From Sedimenticola sp. (lineage in GTDB: Bacteria > Pseudomonadota > Gammaproteobacteria > Chromatiales > Chromatiaceae): 64,000 nucleotides of DNA. Location of the stretch: contig PKUO01000002.1 in assembly GCA_002869585.1 (NCBI GenBank), forward strand, positions 1 to 64,000, in the 5' to 3' direction. A model generated the notes under the pieces. It searched no databases. It was not told the DNA's origin and saw nothing but the letters and a program-made list of their open reading frames with translations. Positions 9,317 to 19,618 of the stretch are shown here, piece after piece. Numbering within the stretch: position 1 is the first letter of the stretch; each line of letters starts with the position of its first letter. A program made the translations under genes and the position numbers.

Positions 9317-10666
9317 ATGGCTTCTAAGGGTTCAGGTGCCGGTGCTCTCGCCGGAATGGGGAAGTTCACGGAGCTGCGTCAGCGTCTGCTGTTCGTGATC
9401 GGTGCGTTGCTGGTGTTCCGAATTGGAACATTTATACCCGTTCCTGGTGTGAACCCTGCGGCACTCGCTGTGCTCTTCGATCAGCAGCAGGGCACGATTC
9501 TGGACATGTTCAACATGTTCTCGGGTGGCGCGCTGAAGCGGGCCAGTCTGTTTGCATTGGGTATCATGCCCTACATCTCTGCTTCTATCATTATGCAGCT
9601 GATGTCTACCGTGATCCCGAAGCTGGAACAGCTGAAGAAAGAGGGTGAGCAGGGGCGTCGAAAGATCACCCAGTACACCCGTTACGGAACAGTGTTGCTC
9701 GCCACCTTTCAGGCGATCGGCATCTCGGTTGCCTTGCAGGCGCAGACGGCAGGTGGAATGCCCATCGTTGTTCAGGCCGGCCCGGGTTTCGTGTTTACCT
9801 CGGCGGTAAGTCTGGTGACCGGAACCATGTTTCTGATGTGGCTGGGTGAGCAGATCACCGAGCGCGGTCTCGGTAACGGTATCTCGCTGATCATTTTTGC
9901 GGGTATTGTTGCCGGTCTGCCATCGGCAATAGGCGGAACCCTTGAGCTGGTTAGAACGGGTGAAATGAACGCAATTACCGTTCTGACGCTGTTTGTACTG
10001 GCGGCGCTGGTGACGGCATTTGTTGTCTTCGTCGAGCGCGGGCAGCGCAGGATTACGGTGAATTACGCCAAGCGTCAGCAGGGCAGAAAGATGTTTGCTG
10101 CGCATACCAGTCATTTACCCCTGAAGCTGAACATGGCGGGTGTAATTCCACCAATTTTTGCCTCCAGTATTATTTTGTTCCCATCAACACTGGGACAGTG
10201 GCTGGGGACACAGGAAAATATGCGCTGGTTGCAGGATATCGTTGCCAAGATATCCCCGGGGGAGCCGATTTATGTACTCCTGTATGCAATGGCGATTATT
10301 TTCTTCTGTTTCTTTTATACCGCCTTGGTGTTCAATTCCAAGGAGACGGCGGATAATCTGAAACGTTCAGGTGCATTCATTCCAGGTTATCGGCCTGGTG
10401 AGCAGACGGCAAAATACATCGACAATGTGATGTCACGTCTGACTCTGGCTGGTGCGATATATATAACATCGGTCTGCCTGTTGCCTGAGTTTCTGATCGT
10501 TGGCTGGAATGTGCCGTTCTACTTTGGTGGAACATCATTGCTGATTATTGTGGTTGTGGTTATGGATTTTATGGCCCAGATACAAGCGCATTTGATGTCG
10601 CACCAGTATGAAGGGTTGATGAAAAAAGCGAATCTTAAGGGTGGTGGTGCAGGTCTGCTGCGCTGA
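9317..10666 (+). CDS. secY: Protein translocase subunit SecY
   Basis: 449 residues with about ten membrane segments. SecY is the channel of the SecYEG translocon that moves presecretory proteins across, and membrane proteins into, the inner membrane. Conserved SecY blocks are visible: the plug-proximal [31 protein letters not shown], and the C-terminal [14 protein letters not shown] helix. Cytoplasmic loop C5, which binds SecA, lies around [18 protein letters not shown]. It is co-transcribed with the ribosomal genes, as in most bacteria. Confidence 0.99.
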   Translation: MASKGSGAGALAGMGKFTELRQRLLFVIGALLVFRIGTFIPVPGVNPAALAVLFDQQQGTILDMFNMFSGGALKRASLFALGIMPYISASIIMQLMSTVIPKLEQLKKEGEQGRRKITQYTRYGTVLLATFQAIGISVALQAQTAGGMPIVVQAGPGFVFTSAVSLVTGTMFLMWLGEQITERGLGNGISLIIFAGIVAGLPSAIGGTLELVRTGEMNAITVLTLFVLAALVTAFVVFVERGQRRITVNYAKRQQGRKMFAAHTSHLPLKLNMAGVIPPIFASSIILFPSTLGQWLGTQENMRWLQDIVAKISPGEPIYVLLYAMAIIFFCFFYTALVFNSKETADNLKRSGAFIPGYRPGEQTAKYIDNVMSRLTLAGAIYITSVCLLPEFLIVGWNVPFYFGGTSLLIIVVVVMDFMAQIQAHLMSHQYEGLMKKANLKGGGAGLLR

Positions 10667-10702
10667 GCCTGGTGCTAGTTAAAGAATTGTGGAGATACAC
10701 CC

Positions 10703-10816
10703 ATGAAAGTTAGGGCTTCAGTTAAAAAGATCTGCCGTAACTGCAAGATCATCAAACGCAACGGTGTTGTGCGCGTGATCTGCAAGGAACCCCGGCACAA
10801 GCAACGTCAAGGCTGA
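10703..10816 (+). CDS. rpmJ: 50S ribosomal protein L36
   Basis: 37 codons: [20 protein letters not shown], then a short tail with [12 protein letters not shown]. The three cysteines and final histidine (Cys11, Cys14, Cys27, His32) form the zinc ribbon of the zinc-binding L36 type. GGAG at 10691-10694 is a suitable ribosome binding site. It lies between secY and rpsM as in other gammaproteobacteria and ends the spc group. Confidence 0.98.
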   Translation: MKVRASVKKICRNCKIIKRNGVVRVICKEPRHKQRQG

Positions 10817-10837
10817 TAAAAACGTAAGTTTTATCCC

Positions 10838-10866
10838 TTGAATTAAGCAAACAATACAGATATGAT
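10838..10866 (+). promoter_or_regulatory. Alpha-operon promoter before rpsM
   Basis: TTGAAT at 10838-10843, 17-base spacer, TATGAT at 10861-10866. It lies just after rpmJ, where E. coli has the alpha promoter, and gives a leader of about 50 bases before rpsM. A small A/T hairpin (GATAAAA pairing TTTTATC, about 10814-10834) precedes it. The leader could hold the S4 repressor-binding structure known from E. coli, but I cannot fold it here. Confidence 0.6.
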
Positions 10867-10920
10867 TACGCGTTTTCCGCGCGTGTCGTGGATGAGTTTT
10901 ATTTTTTCAGGAGTTACCAG

Positions 10921-11277
10921 ATGGCCCGTATTGCAGGCGTCAATATTCCAGATCGAAAGCACGCCGTCATTGCGTTGACCTCGATCTATGGGGTTGGTCG
11001 TACCCGAGCCGCCAACATCTGTAAGGCTGCAGGCATCGCAGAGACTGCAAAGATTATCGATCTTAGCGAAGGCGAAGTTGAGTCACTGCGTACAGAAGTT
11101 GCGAAGTTCACTGTAGAAGGTGATCTGCGGCGTGAAATATCCATGAACATCAAACGTCTCATGGATCTTGGTTGCAATCGGGGTATCCGTCATCGTCGTG
11201 GCTTGCCGCTACGTGGTCAACGGACCCGTACCAATGCGCGCACACGCAAGGGCCCACGTCGCCCAATTAAGAGATAG
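10921..11277 (+). CDS. rpsM: 30S ribosomal protein S13
   Basis: 118 residues from the ATG at 10921 ([20 protein letters not shown]), equal to E. coli S13. An upstream in-frame ATG at 10888 would add eleven residues ([11 protein letters not shown]) not found in the family. CAGGAG at 10908-10913 is the likely ribosome binding site. The C-terminal [20 protein letters not shown] block contacts P-site tRNA. First gene of the alpha operon. Confidence 0.98.
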   Translation: MARIAGVNIPDRKHAVIALTSIYGVGRTRAANICKAAGIAETAKIIDLSEGEVESLRTEVAKFTVEGDLRREISMNIKRLMDLGCNRGIRHRRGLPLRGQRTRTNARTRKGPRRPIKR

Positions 11278-11336
11278 ATCCAGTCTCCGGCCCGTCCGGT
11301 AGGTGTTTTAGATTAAAAGTTCGCAGGAACAAGCTA

Positions 11337-11726
11337 ATGGCAAAACCGAGCAGCCGTTCGCGGAAAAAGGTTAAAAAAGTAGTAACGGATGGTGTGGCGC
11401 ATATCCACGCATCTTTCAATAATACTATTATCACCATCTCTGATCGCCAGGGGAACGTATTGTCCTGGGCAACAGCAGGTGGTTCCGGTTTCCGTGGATC
11501 ACGTAAAAGTACACCCTTCGCAGCACAGGTTGCGGCGGATCGTTGTGGTGAGAAAGCTAAGGAATATGGTGTTAGGAGCCTGGATGTCAACGTCAAAGGC
11601 CCAGGCCCGGGACGTGAATCCGCAGTGCGCGCACTGAACAACGCGGGGTTCAAGATCACCAGTATTTCTGATGTCACCCCGATTCCCCACAATGGTTGCC
11701 GTCCGCCCAAAAAGCGTCGCGTCTGA
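11337..11726 (+). CDS. rpsK: 30S ribosomal protein S11
   Basis: 129 residues with the S11 signatures [20 protein letters not shown] and [20 protein letters not shown], ending in the basic [14 protein letters not shown]11 sits on the 30S platform near the mRNA exit. Spacing to rpsM is 59 bases and to rpsD 17 bases, in normal alpha-operon order. Confidence 0.99.
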   Translation: MAKPSSRSRKKVKKVVTDGVAHIHASFNNTIITISDRQGNVLSWATAGGSGFRGSRKSTPFAAQVAADRCGEKAKEYGVRSLDVNVKGPGPGRESAVRALNNAGFKITSISDVTPIPHNGCRPPKKRRV

Positions 11727-11743
11727 TCTGGAGTTAAAACATC

Positions 11744-12364
11744 ATGGCAAGATATCTCGGACCAAAGTGTAAACTCAGTCGTCGTGAAGGAACTGACCTG
11801 TTCCTGAAGAGCCGGGTTCGTTCGCTTGATTCAAAATGTAATATGGAGAAGGTACCCGGTCAGACCACCGATCGCCGTCGCCGTCTCTCTGATTACGGTT
11901 TGCAGCTGCGCGAAAAACAGAAAATGCGCCGCATCTATGGAATTATGGAAAACCAATTCCGTAACTACTATAAAAAGGCCGCTCAGCAGAAGGGTGCGAC
12001 AGGTGATAACCTGCTGCGCCTGCTCGAACAGCGCCTGGACAACGTCGTGTACAGAATGGGCTTCGGTAGTACCCGTGCTGAATCGCGTCAATTGGTCAGC
12101 CACAAATCAATTTTGGTTAATGGCAAGGTGATCAATGTTCCTTCCTACCAGATCACGGCGGAAGATGTCGTAGAAGTACGTGAAAAGGCCAAGAAGCAGC
12201 TGCGTATTCAGAGTGCCTTGGCTCTGGCTGAACAATACGGTCTTGTTGATTGGATAGAAGTCGATGCCAAGGGTATGAAAGGTACCTTCAAGCGTGTTCC
12301 AGATCGCTCCGAACTGCCGGCTGAGATCAATGAGCAGCTGGTTGTCGAGCTGTACTCCAAATAA
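11744..12364 (+). CDS. rpsD: 30S ribosomal protein S4
   Basis: 206 residues, starting [20 protein letters not shown]. The S4 RNA-binding domain (about residues 96-156, [20 protein letters not shown] and onward) is complete. S4 is a primary 16S assembly protein and, in E. coli, the autogenous repressor of the alpha operon, acting on the rpsM leader. The zinc-type cysteines of some S4 proteins are not present. Confidence 0.99.
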   Translation: MARYLGPKCKLSRREGTDLFLKSRVRSLDSKCNMEKVPGQTTDRRRRLSDYGLQLREKQKMRRIYGIMENQFRNYYKKAAQQKGATGDNLLRLLEQRLDNVVYRMGFGSTRAESRQLVSHKSILVNGKVINVPSYQITAEDVVEVREKAKKQLRIQSALALAEQYGLVDWIEVDAKGMKGTFKRVPDRSELPAEINEQLVVELYSK

Positions 12365-12386
12365 GGGATAGCATAAGAGGTCTTCG

Positions 12387-13385
12387 ATGCCGGAGTTCGT
12401 CACCGAGTTTTTAAAGCCAAGACTGGTCAACGTCCAGTCTATTAGCGAAAATCGCGCCCGGGTCTCTTTGGAGCCTATGGAGCGAGGTTTCGGGCATACA
12501 TTGGGCAATGCCCTGCGTCGGATTTTGCTGTCGTCCATGCCAGGATGTGCAGTGATTGAGGCTGAGATTGAAGGGGTTCTTCACGAGTACACCACTATTG
12601 AAGGTGTGCAGGAAGATGTCCTGGAGATCCTTTTGAATCTGAAAGAGCTGGCACTCGTGATGCACGCGCGCCACGAAGCCACCCTGACGCTAAAGAAGAA
12701 AGGACCTGGGGCGGTGCTGGCAAGCGACATCACCTTGGATCACGATGTAGAGATCGCCAATCCGGATCACATCATCGCCAATCTCACCAAAGATGGCGAA
12801 TTGAACATGACCCTCAAGGTCTCTCGTGGAATTGGTTATCAGCCTGCGACTGCCCGGCAGAGCGCCGCCGGGGATGATCGTCCTATCGGCCGGTTGCAGC
12901 TTGATGCTTCATTCGCACCGATTCTAAGTGTGGCTTATACGGTTGAAGCAGCGCGTGTTGAGCAGCGCACGGACCTGGATAGTCTGGTTATTGATCTCGA
13001 GACCAATGGAACTATTGATCCTGAAGAGGCGATTCGCAATGCCGCGACCATCCTTCAGGACCAGCTGTCTGCATTCGTAAAACTGGATGAGACAGCATCG
13101 ACAGATAAACCTGTTGAGGAAAAAGGGCCCTCTGTGGACCCGATACTGCTGCGCCCGGTTGATGATCTGGAACTGACGGTTCGATCAGCCAACTGTTTGA
13201 AAGCAGAGAATATTTTTCTGATTGGTGATTTGATTCAACGTACTGAAGTCGAGTTGTTGAAGACCCCTAACCTGGGTAAAAAATCGCTGACAGAAATCAA
13301 GGATGTTTTAGCAACGCGTGGTCTTTCTCTGGGAATGCGGCTGGAAAACTGGCCTCCCGAGGGTATGGACGGCGCTACTCGCTGA
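12387..13385 (+). CDS. rpoA: RNA polymerase alpha subunit
   Basis: 332 residues. The N-terminal dimerisation domain carries [20 protein letters not shown] (about residues 31-50). The C-terminal domain (about residues 250-325), with [17 protein letters not shown] and the [20 protein letters not shown] helices, binds UP elements and activators. The linker between them is short and charged. Alpha nucleates core RNA polymerase assembly. It lies between rpsD and rplQ as usual. Confidence 0.99.
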   Translation: MPEFVTEFLKPRLVNVQSISENRARVSLEPMERGFGHTLGNALRRILLSSMPGCAVIEAEIEGVLHEYTTIEGVQEDVLEILLNLKELALVMHARHEATLTLKKKGPGAVLASDITLDHDVEIANPDHIIANLTKDGELNMTLKVSRGIGYQPATARQSAAGDDRPIGRLQLDASFAPILSVAYTVEAARVEQRTDLDSLVIDLETNGTIDPEEAIRNAATILQDQLSAFVKLDETASTDKPVEEKGPSVDPILLRPVDDLELTVRSANCLKAENIFLIGDLIQRTEVELLKTPNLGKKSLTEIKDVLATRGLSLGMRLENWPPEGMDGATR

Positions 13386-13439
13386 ACATCTGAACAACGA
13401 ACCCTAGTTAGTAACTTTTTGATTTAAGGAAGTCGATCC

Positions 13440-13832
13440 ATGCGACACCGCAAATCCGGACGGCAATTGAACCGTGACAGCGCACACCGTAAGGCCATGT
13501 TCCGTAACATGACTTGTTCTCTGTTACGTCATGAGCTGATCAAGACCACATTGCCAAAAGCCAAAGAGTTGCGCTCAGTTGCCGAGCCTATTATCACCAT
13601 GGGCAAAAGCGACAGTGTTGCTGCTCGTCGGTTGGCCTTCTCCCGTCTCAGGGATAATGAAGTCGTTGGCAAGCTGTTCAACGAGCTGGGCCCCCGTTAC
13701 CAGGAACGCCCAGGTGGTTACCTGCGTATTCTGAAGTGCGGCTACCGTCCCGGTGACAAGGCCCCGATGGCCTATGTTGAACTGGTTGATCGCCCAAAGC
13801 CTGTTGAAGAAGAGGCTGTAGAGACAGAATAG
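13440..13832 (+). CDS. rplQ: 50S ribosomal protein L17
   Basis: 130 residues, starting [20 protein letters not shown], with the conserved [21 protein letters not shown] block and the [22 protein letters not shown]-terminal strand. L17 lies near the tunnel exit. It is the last gene of the cluster, followed 23 bases later by a strong terminator hairpin. Confidence 0.99.
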   Translation: MRHRKSGRQLNRDSAHRKAMFRNMTCSLLRHELIKTTLPKAKELRSVAEPIITMGKSDSVAARRLAFSRLRDNEVVGKLFNELGPRYQERPGGYLRILKCGYRPGDKAPMAYVELVDRPKPVEEEAVETE

Positions 13833-13855
13833 CAACGGGTTGTTATCCGTTGATC

Positions 13856-13887
13856 AAAAAAGCCGGGCAATTCAGTCCGGCTTTTTT
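13856..13887 (+). terminator. Rho-independent terminator of the ribosomal cluster
   Basis: AAAAAAGCCGG (13856-13866) pairs with CCGGCTTTTTT (13877-13887) around a ten-base loop, giving a stem followed by a run of T. It ends the alpha operon directly after rplQ. Confidence 0.92.
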
Positions 13888-13921
13888 GTTGTCTGAACAA
13901 ACCTTGTGCTTTAATTCTGGA

Positions 13922-14668
13922 ATGGGGCCAGCACGCCAAAAACCTGAACTGATTGCACTATTTACCGATTTTGGTTCAGATGGAATCTATACCGGGCAGA
14001 TGCATATCGCATTGGCAGGCGCCGGTGTGCCGGTAATCGACCTCCTTTCCAATGCCCCGGCTTTCAATCCTCGGGCATCTGCCCATCTCCTCTCAGCGCT
14101 AATAGCCTCTCAGAAACCTGGAATTCTCTATCTCTGTGTTGTCGATCCAGGGGTTGGCTCTGATCGTCTGCCATTACTGATAGCCACCGGCAGAAACTGG
14201 TTTGTCGGGCCTGATAATGGCCTGTTTTCGCAGATTCTCAAGGGTAACACTGATGCCCAGGTGAGAAGTATCGAGTGGCGCAGACAAGGCATCTCCAACA
14301 GCTTTCACGGGCGGGATCTGTTCGCGCCGGTGGCCGAAAGGGTTTGCCAGGGGTTGGCGGTAGCCTCGAAACCGCTAGATGCGGCAGATCTTGTCGGCAG
14401 CGATTGGCCTTCTGATCTTGCCGAGATTATCTATATCGATAGTTTTGGCAATTTGATGACGGGAATCCGCGCCGGAGATGTGGCACAGGATAGGACCATC
14501 AAAATCCACAATGTGAATGTTCCCTACGCCAGGACCTTCAGCCTGGTGGAGGAAGATCAGCTATTCTGGTATGAGAACTCCATTGGGCTGGTAGAGATTG
14601 CCGCCAACAAGTGCAGTGCGGCAACTATGTTGGATGCGTTGATCGGTACGCCGCTAGTGATCGGCTAA
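13922..14668 (+). CDS. SAM hydrolase / SAM hydroxide adenosyltransferase (DUF62)
   Basis: 248 residues from the ATG at 13922; the frame opens at 13850 inside the terminator, so the later start is preferred. Family marks are ALFTDFGSDGIYTGQMHIAL at the N-terminus, VVDPGVGSDRLPL, the GPDNGLFSQIL segment and FHGRDLFAPVAERV, matching the SAM hydroxide adenosyltransferase family (relatives of fluorinase and chlorinase), which cleaves S-adenosylmethionine to adenosine and methionine using water. Its physiological role is not well settled. It follows the ribosomal terminator and is convergent with uvrA, with only five bases between the stops. Confidence 0.88.
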   Translation: MGPARQKPELIALFTDFGSDGIYTGQMHIALAGAGVPVIDLLSNAPAFNPRASAHLLSALIASQKPGILYLCVVDPGVGSDRLPLLIATGRNWFVGPDNGLFSQILKGNTDAQVRSIEWRRQGISNSFHGRDLFAPVAERVCQGLAVASKPLDAADLVGSDWPSDLAEIIYIDSFGNLMTGIRAGDVAQDRTIKIHNVNVPYARTFSLVEEDQLFWYENSIGLVEIAANKCSAATMLDALIGTPLVIG

Positions 14669-14673
14669 CTGTA

Positions 14674-17532
14674 TCAGCCCGTGTTTCTCGCCTGGCCAGT
14701 GCTATCCAGGTGCAGCAGTGGTTTTAGATACCTGCCGGTGTGGGAGTTCTCAATCTGGCAAACCATTTCAGGGGTTCCCTCGCAGATGATCATTCCCCCC
14801 TTGTCACCCCCTTCCGGTCCCAGGTCGATGACCCAGTCGGCGGTTTTGATAACATCCAGATTATGCTCAATCACCACCACGGTATTGCCATGGTCGCGCA
14901 GACGATGCAGTACCTCCAGAAGGTGTTTCACATCATGAAAATGCAGCCCGGTGGTGGGCTCGTCCAGGATATAAAGCGTGTTGCCGGTATCCCGCTTTGA
15001 TAGCTCCCGCGACAGTTTCACGCGTTGGGCCTCGCCGCCGGAAAGGGTAGTGGCATTTTGTCCGAGTGTGATATAGGAGAGACCGACATCCATCAGCGTC
15101 TGTAATTTACGCTTGAGCGCTGGGATGGCGTCAAAGAACGCCAGGGCATCCTCCACGGTCATGGCCAGAACCTGATCGATGCTTTTCCCCTTGTACTTGA
15201 TGTCGAGGGTTTCGCGGTTGTAGCGTTTACCCTTGCATACATCGCACTGCACATAGATGTCCGGAAGAAAATGCATCTCGACCTTGATTACGCCGTCGCC
15301 CTTGCAGGCCTCGCAGCGGCCTCCCTTGATATTGAAACTGAAGCGGCCGACATTGTACCCCCGCAAGCGTGATTCCTGGGTTCCGGCGAAAAGTTCACGG
15401 ATGGCGGTAAACAGGCCGGTATAGGTGGCGGGATTGGAGCGTGGCGTGCGTCCGATGGGGCTCTGGTCGATATCCACCACCTTATCAAAATGCTCGAGCC
15501 CGAAGATCTTTTCGTAAGGGGCGACATCCTGGCTGGCATGGTTGAGGGCATTGGCCGCTAATGGATAGAGGGTGTCGTTGATCAGGGTGGATTTCCCTGA
15601 GCCGGAGACCCCGGTGATGCAGGTAAACAGCCCGACCGGGATCTTCAGGTCCACCTGTTTCAGATTGTTGCCGCTGGCCCCCTGCAGGTTCAGGGTCTTT
15701 TCAAAAAGCTCGTCTGAACGGCGTCGCGGCAGCTCTATGGTCAGCCTGCCGGAGAGGTATTGGCCGGTCAGCGATTCAGGATTTTGGCTGATCTGATCGG
15801 CCGTTCCCTGGGCGATGACACGCCCACCATGCACCCCGGCGCCCGGGCCGATATCGATCACGTGGTCGGCGCTGCGGATGGCCTCCTCATCATGTTCCAC
15901 GACAATAACCGTGTTACCCAGGTCGCGCAGATAGGTGAGGGTATTGAGCAGGCGGGAATTGTCGCGCTGGTGCAGGCCGATGGAGGGTTCATCGAGGATG
16001 TACATCACACCCACCAACCCGGCGCCAATCTGGCTGGCCAGGCGTATACGCTGGGCCTCGCCGCCGGAGAGGGTATCGGCGCTGCGATCCAGGGTGAGGT
16101 AGTCGAGGCCGACATTGACCAGAAACTCCAGCCGTTGGGCGATCTCCTTGATCACCTTGGCCGCGATCTTGCCGCGTTTGCCGGGCAGGGTCAGGTTGTT
16201 GAAATAATCGAGTGCGCGATTGACCGGCAGGCGGGTGATCTCCGGTAGATTATGGCTGCCGACAAACACATGCCTGGCGGCTTGGTTGAGGCGGCTGCCT
16301 CCACAGCTGCGGCAGGTATGGGTGGAGATGTAGCGCGACAGCTCCTCCCGGACCGCGTTCGACTCAGTCTCGCGATAACGGCGCTCCATGTTCGGGATGA
16401 TGCCCTCAAACGGGTGGGTCTTGCTGTAGCTCGAGCCTTTTTCATTGATGTACTTGAACTGGATCGGCTGCTCGCCACTACCGTGGAGAATTACCTGCGT
16501 CACGCTGTCCGGCAGATTCTCCCAGGAGGTTTCGACATCAAAGCCGTAGTGCCGCCCCAGGGAGGAGATCATGCCAAAGTAATAGGCGTTGCGCCGGTCC
16601 CAGCTGCGAATAGCGCCGGCCGCCAGGCTCAGGTGAGGATCTATCACCACCCGCTGGGGATCGAAAAACTGCTCCACGCCCAGACCATCGCAGGCGGGGC
16701 AGGCGCCAACCGGATTGTTGAAGGAGAACAGGCGCGGTTCCAACTCCTGCAGGCTGTAGCCGCACTCGCGGCAGGCGAACTTGGCGGAAAAGACCATATC
16801 CTGCTGACCGGGTTCAGGTTCCATCCAGGCAACCCGCGCCAGACCGCCGGAGAGGTTGAGGGCGGTTTCGAACGACTCCGCCAGACGCTGCTCCATGCCC
16901 TCGCGGACCTTGAAGCGGTCGATTACCACCTCGATGCTGTGCTTCTTGTGCAGATCGAGCGGCGGTGGCTGATCCAGTTCAAACACCTCGCCATCGATTC
17001 TGGCGCGGATGAACCCCTGGGCATTCAGCTCCTGCAACAGCTTGCTGTGTTCGCCCTTGCGCTCGGATATGACCGGCGCTACCAGCATCAGCTTGCTCTC
17101 TTCGGCCAGGGAGAGGACATGATCGACCATCTGGCTGATGGTCTGGGCCTCCAGTTCGACGTCATGCGTCGGGCAGCGTGGCGTGCCGGCCCGGGCAAAC
17201 AGCAATCGGAGATAGTCATGGATTTCGGTGATGGTGCCGACCGTTGAACGGGGGTTGTGTGAGGTGGTCTTCTGCTCGATCGAGATCGCTGGCGACAGCC
17301 CCTCAATATGGTCCACATCCGGTTTTTCCATGATCGCCAGAAACTGCCGGGCATAGGCGGAGAGTGACTCGACATAGCGTCGCTGCCCCTCGGCGTAGAT
17401 GGTGTCGAAGGCGAGCGAGGATTTTCCCGAACCTGACAGGCCAGTAATCACAATCAGCTTATCCCGGGGAATATCGAGATCGATATTCTTCAGATTGTGG
17501 GTGCGAGCACCGCGAATATAAATCGTGTCCAT
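14674..17532 (-). CDS. uvrA: UvrABC system protein A
   Basis: 952 residues from the ATG at 17532 ([20 protein letters not shown]), which matches family N-termini; a TTG at 17547 would extend it by five residues. UvrA is the damage-recognition ATPase of nucleotide excision repair. Two ABC cassettes are visible: Walker [10 protein letters not shown] (about residue 31) and GVSGSGKST (about 640), with [12 protein letters not shown] and [12 protein letters not shown] signatures. Both zinc modules are complete (CRECG with [14 protein letters not shown] with CDVCKGK). Upstream is a TTGGCC-N18-TATAGT promoter, but no LexA-type box is evident. Confidence 0.98.
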   Translation of the reverse strand: MDTIYIRGARTHNLKNIDLDIPRDKLIVITGLSGSGKSSLAFDTIYAEGQRRYVESLSAYARQFLAIMEKPDVDHIEGLSPAISIEQKTTSHNPRSTVGTITEIHDYLRLLFARAGTPRCPTHDVELEAQTISQMVDHVLSLAEESKLMLVAPVISERKGEHSKLLQELNAQGFIRARIDGEVFELDQPPPLDLHKKHSIEVVIDRFKVREGMEQRLAESFETALNLSGGLARVAWMEPEPGQQDMVFSAKFACRECGYSLQELEPRLFSFNNPVGACPACDGLGVEQFFDPQRVVIDPHLSLAAGAIRSWDRRNAYYFGMISSLGRHYGFDVETSWENLPDSVTQVILHGSGEQPIQFKYINEKGSSYSKTHPFEGIIPNMERRYRETESNAVREELSRYISTHTCRSCGGSRLNQAARHVFVGSHNLPEITRLPVNRALDYFNNLTLPGKRGKIAAKVIKEIAQRLEFLVNVGLDYLTLDRSADTLSGGEAQRIRLASQIGAGLVGVMYILDEPSIGLHQRDNSRLLNTLTYLRDLGNTVIVVEHDEEAIRSADHVIDIGPGAGVHGGRVIAQGTADQISQNPESLTGQYLSGRLTIELPRRRSDELFEKTLNLQGASGNNLKQVDLKIPVGLFTCITGVSGSGKSTLINDTLYPLAANALNHASQDVAPYEKIFGLEHFDKVVDIDQSPIGRTPRSNPATYTGLFTAIRELFAGTQESRLRGYNVGRFSFNIKGGRCEACKGDGVIKVEMHFLPDIYVQCDVCKGKRYNRETLDIKYKGKSIDQVLAMTVEDALAFFDAIPALKRKLQTLMDVGLSYITLGQNATTLSGGEAQRVKLSRELSKRDTGNTLYILDEPTTGLHFHDVKHLLEVLHRLRDHGNTVVVIEHNLDVIKTADWVIDLGPEGGDKGGMIICEGTPEMVCQIENSHTGRYLKPLLHLDSTGQARNTG

Positions 17533-17561
17533 CTGCGTACCAGCCAAGAAGCGAACCTGAT

Positions 17562-17591
17562 ACTATACGCGTTCTTGAGATTTCGGGCCAA
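17562..17591 (-). promoter_or_regulatory. Candidate uvrA promoter
   Basis: Read on the minus strand: TTGGCC (17591-17586), 18-base spacer, TATAGT (17567-17562), 29 bases before the uvrA ATG. No CTGT-N8-ACAG SOS box overlaps it. Confidence 0.5.
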
Positions 17592-17637
17592 AGGCAGAGT
17601 TGAAATAGTGAGCGGAGCGTCGGTAAAACAGGATCAC

Positions 17638-18993
17638 ATGTCGGCAACAGAGAGCCGCGCCGCTATCTCCCTGGCCGGAATATTTTCCCTGCGCATGCTT
17701 GGGTTGTTTCTGATTCTGCCGGTGTTCGCCCTCTATGCGGAGAACCTGGATGGCGTGACTCCACAGTTGATCGGTGTCGCGATTGGCGCCTATGGTCTGA
17801 CCCAGGCGCTGCTGCAGATCCCCTTCGGCATGCTCTCCGATCGCATTGGGCGCAAACCAGTGATTATTGGCGGCCTGCTGATCTTTGCCCTGGGCAGCGT
17901 GATTGCTGCCATGTCGGATAGCATCTGGGGCGTGATTCTGGGTCGGGCGATACAGGGCAGCGGGGCGATTGCCGCTGCGGTCATGGCCCTGGCGGCGGAT
18001 CTGACCCGCGAGCAGTATCGTCTGCGCATCATGGCGGTGATCGGTATCAGTATTGGTGTCGCCTTCGCCATAGCGCTGGTGCTGGGGCCTATTCTCAACA
18101 GCCTGATCGGTGTGAAGGGGATTTTCTGGCTGACGGCCGTGCTGGCAATCTCCGGTATTTACATCACCATCGTGCTGGTGCCCAATCCTGAGCGCAGCAC
18201 CTTTCACCGGGATGCCGAGCCTGTGCCCGCGCTTTTTGGCCGGGTGCTGACCAATGCCAATCTGTTGAGGCTGGATGCCGGTATCCTGATTCTCCACATG
18301 ATCCTGACATCGGTGTTCATCGTTGTCCCCTTTGCCCTGCGCGATGCCATCGGCTTGACCAGCGATCATCACTGGATGGTTTACCTGCCGGTGCTGCTGC
18401 TGGCGATGGTCATGATGATTCCTTTCGTCGTGATTGCGGAAAAACGCCGCCAGATGAAACCGGTGTTCCTGGCCGGGGTTGCCGCGCTGATGCTCTCGCT
18501 GCTTGGTTTCAGCCAGTTTTATCAATCCCTTGTCGGGCTCAGTCTGATGCTGTTTCTGTTCTTCACCGCATTCAATCTGCTCGAGGCGACACTGCCGTCT
18601 CTGATCGCCAAGGTGGCGCCTGCCGACAGCAAGGGTACGGCGATGGGGGTCTATTCAACCTCGCAGTTTATGGGCGCCTTTTTGGGCGGTGTGGTTGGCG
18701 GCTGGATTTATACCCACCACGACATGCCGGGTGTGTTCCTGTTTGCCGCCCTGGCGGCGCTGGTCTGGCTGATCATTGCCTCCGGTATGGCACAACCCAG
18801 CTATGTCAGCAGCCATGTGTTGCGGGTGGGCGCGATGGATGAGGCCCAGGCCAGTGAACTGCGCGCAGCCCTGCTGGATATTGCAGGTGTCGCCGACGCA
18901 GCGGTTGATGAGGTGGAGGGTATGGCCTACCTGAAGATAGATCCCCAGGTGATCGATCTGACAAAACTCGATCAGTTCGCCGAGGTATCCTGA
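17638..18993 (+). CDS. Major facilitator transporter, YajR type
   Basis: 451 residues, close to E. coli YajR (454). Twelve membrane segments are expected. The loop 2-3 signature GMLSDRIGRKPVIIGG (about residues 61-76) is the MFS motif A. The last 65 residues (from about HVLRVGAMDEAQASELR) form a soluble ferredoxin-like YAM domain, as in YajR, which sets it apart from ordinary drug exporters. Substrate is unknown; YajR is a proton-driven exporter candidate. AGGA precedes the ATG by about five bases. It is divergent from uvrA and overlaps the convergent downstream gene by 22 bases. Confidence 0.9.
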   Translation: MSATESRAAISLAGIFSLRMLGLFLILPVFALYAENLDGVTPQLIGVAIGAYGLTQALLQIPFGMLSDRIGRKPVIIGGLLIFALGSVIAAMSDSIWGVILGRAIQGSGAIAAAVMALAADLTREQYRLRIMAVIGISIGVAFAIALVLGPILNSLIGVKGIFWLTAVLAISGIYITIVLVPNPERSTFHRDAEPVPALFGRVLTNANLLRLDAGILILHMILTSVFIVVPFALRDAIGLTSDHHWMVYLPVLLLAMVMMIPFVVIAEKRRQMKPVFLAGVAALMLSLLGFSQFYQSLVGLSLMLFLFFTAFNLLEATLPSLIAKVAPADSKGTAMGVYSTSQFMGAFLGGVVGGWIYTHHDMPGVFLFAALAALVWLIIASGMAQPSYVSSHVLRVGAMDEAQASELRAALLDIAGVADAAVDEVEGMAYLKIDPQVIDLTKLDQFAEVS

Positions 18994-19448
18994 ACTCGGT
19001 TCTTCTTCTTTCTCTTGGCTTTCTTTCGCCAGAGCCCAAAGGCGAGCAGATATCCCACAGCTGCAACGATCACATGCTCCAGATTCAGACTGGCCTGTTG
19101 TGCGGGAGTGTTGAGTGCCGGGAAGGCAGCCAGATAGCGTACCTTGAACTCCTTTCCGCCGTAGCCGGCAGGCAATGAAAAAGGGCTGCCCACCACATGG
19201 GTAAATCCTTCCACAGTCTCTTCGTTGGCCAAGGTGAAGCGATAGCTGACGACATAGTTGTAGCGGTTGGGCAGTGCCTCGTCACGTTCTCCGCCCTGCC
19301 TGCGAGCATGGGTTACAGTGGCATCGGCTGTCTCCCCGATCAGTCCCAGTAGCGGAATGCCCAAGCCCCAGGCCATCAGTAGCAGGCCGAGCAGCGTGAG
19401 AAATATTCTGGGTAATTGTTGCTTTACTGTGTTCAACCGGTCGTACAC
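18972..19448 (-). CDS. Membrane protein of unknown function, DUF3592-like
   Basis: 158 residues. One membrane helix near the N-terminus (PRIFLTLLGLLLMAWGLGIP, about 14-33) is followed by an extracytoplasmic beta-rich part and a second helix (HVIVAAVGYLLAFGLW, about 124-139), then a strongly basic tail (RKKAKRKKKNR). The pattern resembles DUF3592-type proteins, in which a beta domain lies between two helices, but I cannot confirm the family. No ligand-binding motif is visible. Its 3' end overlaps that of the YajR-like gene. Confidence 0.65.
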   Translation of the reverse strand: MYDRLNTVKQQLPRIFLTLLGLLLMAWGLGIPLLGLIGETADATVTHARRQGGERDEALPNRYNYVVSYRFTLANEETVEGFTHVVGSPFSLPAGYGGKEFKVRYLAAFPALNTPAQQASLNLEHVIVAAVGYLLAFGLWRKKAKRKKKNRVQDTSAN

Positions 19449-19563
19449 CCTTCCGCTTTGAGTCTATCCGCGCTCCACTGAATTATAAGACTTCGGTGCG
19501 TGGGCATTTGTTCTTTTTCAACGGTGACTGGAGAAACAGGGTTTAAGTTGATAGGGGTCAACG

Positions 19564-19592
19564 TTGGGACAATTCTCTGGTACTAGTATTCT
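19564..19592 (+). promoter_or_regulatory. Candidate promoter of the 331-residue membrane protein
   Basis: TTGGGA at 19564-19569, a 17-base spacer and TATTCT at 19587-19592, 26 bases before the chosen ATG at 19619. Confidence 0.4.
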
Positions 19593-19618
19593 GATTATCG
19601 ATGCGAACGAGGCGAATG

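Noticed and set aside
16252-17247. 331-codon plus-strand frame
   Set aside because: It is antisense to uvrA, arising from G+C-rich codon bias.
17533-17547. TTG start five codons upstream for uvrA
   Set aside because: The family N-terminus begins at the ATG at 17532 and the extra residues are not conserved.
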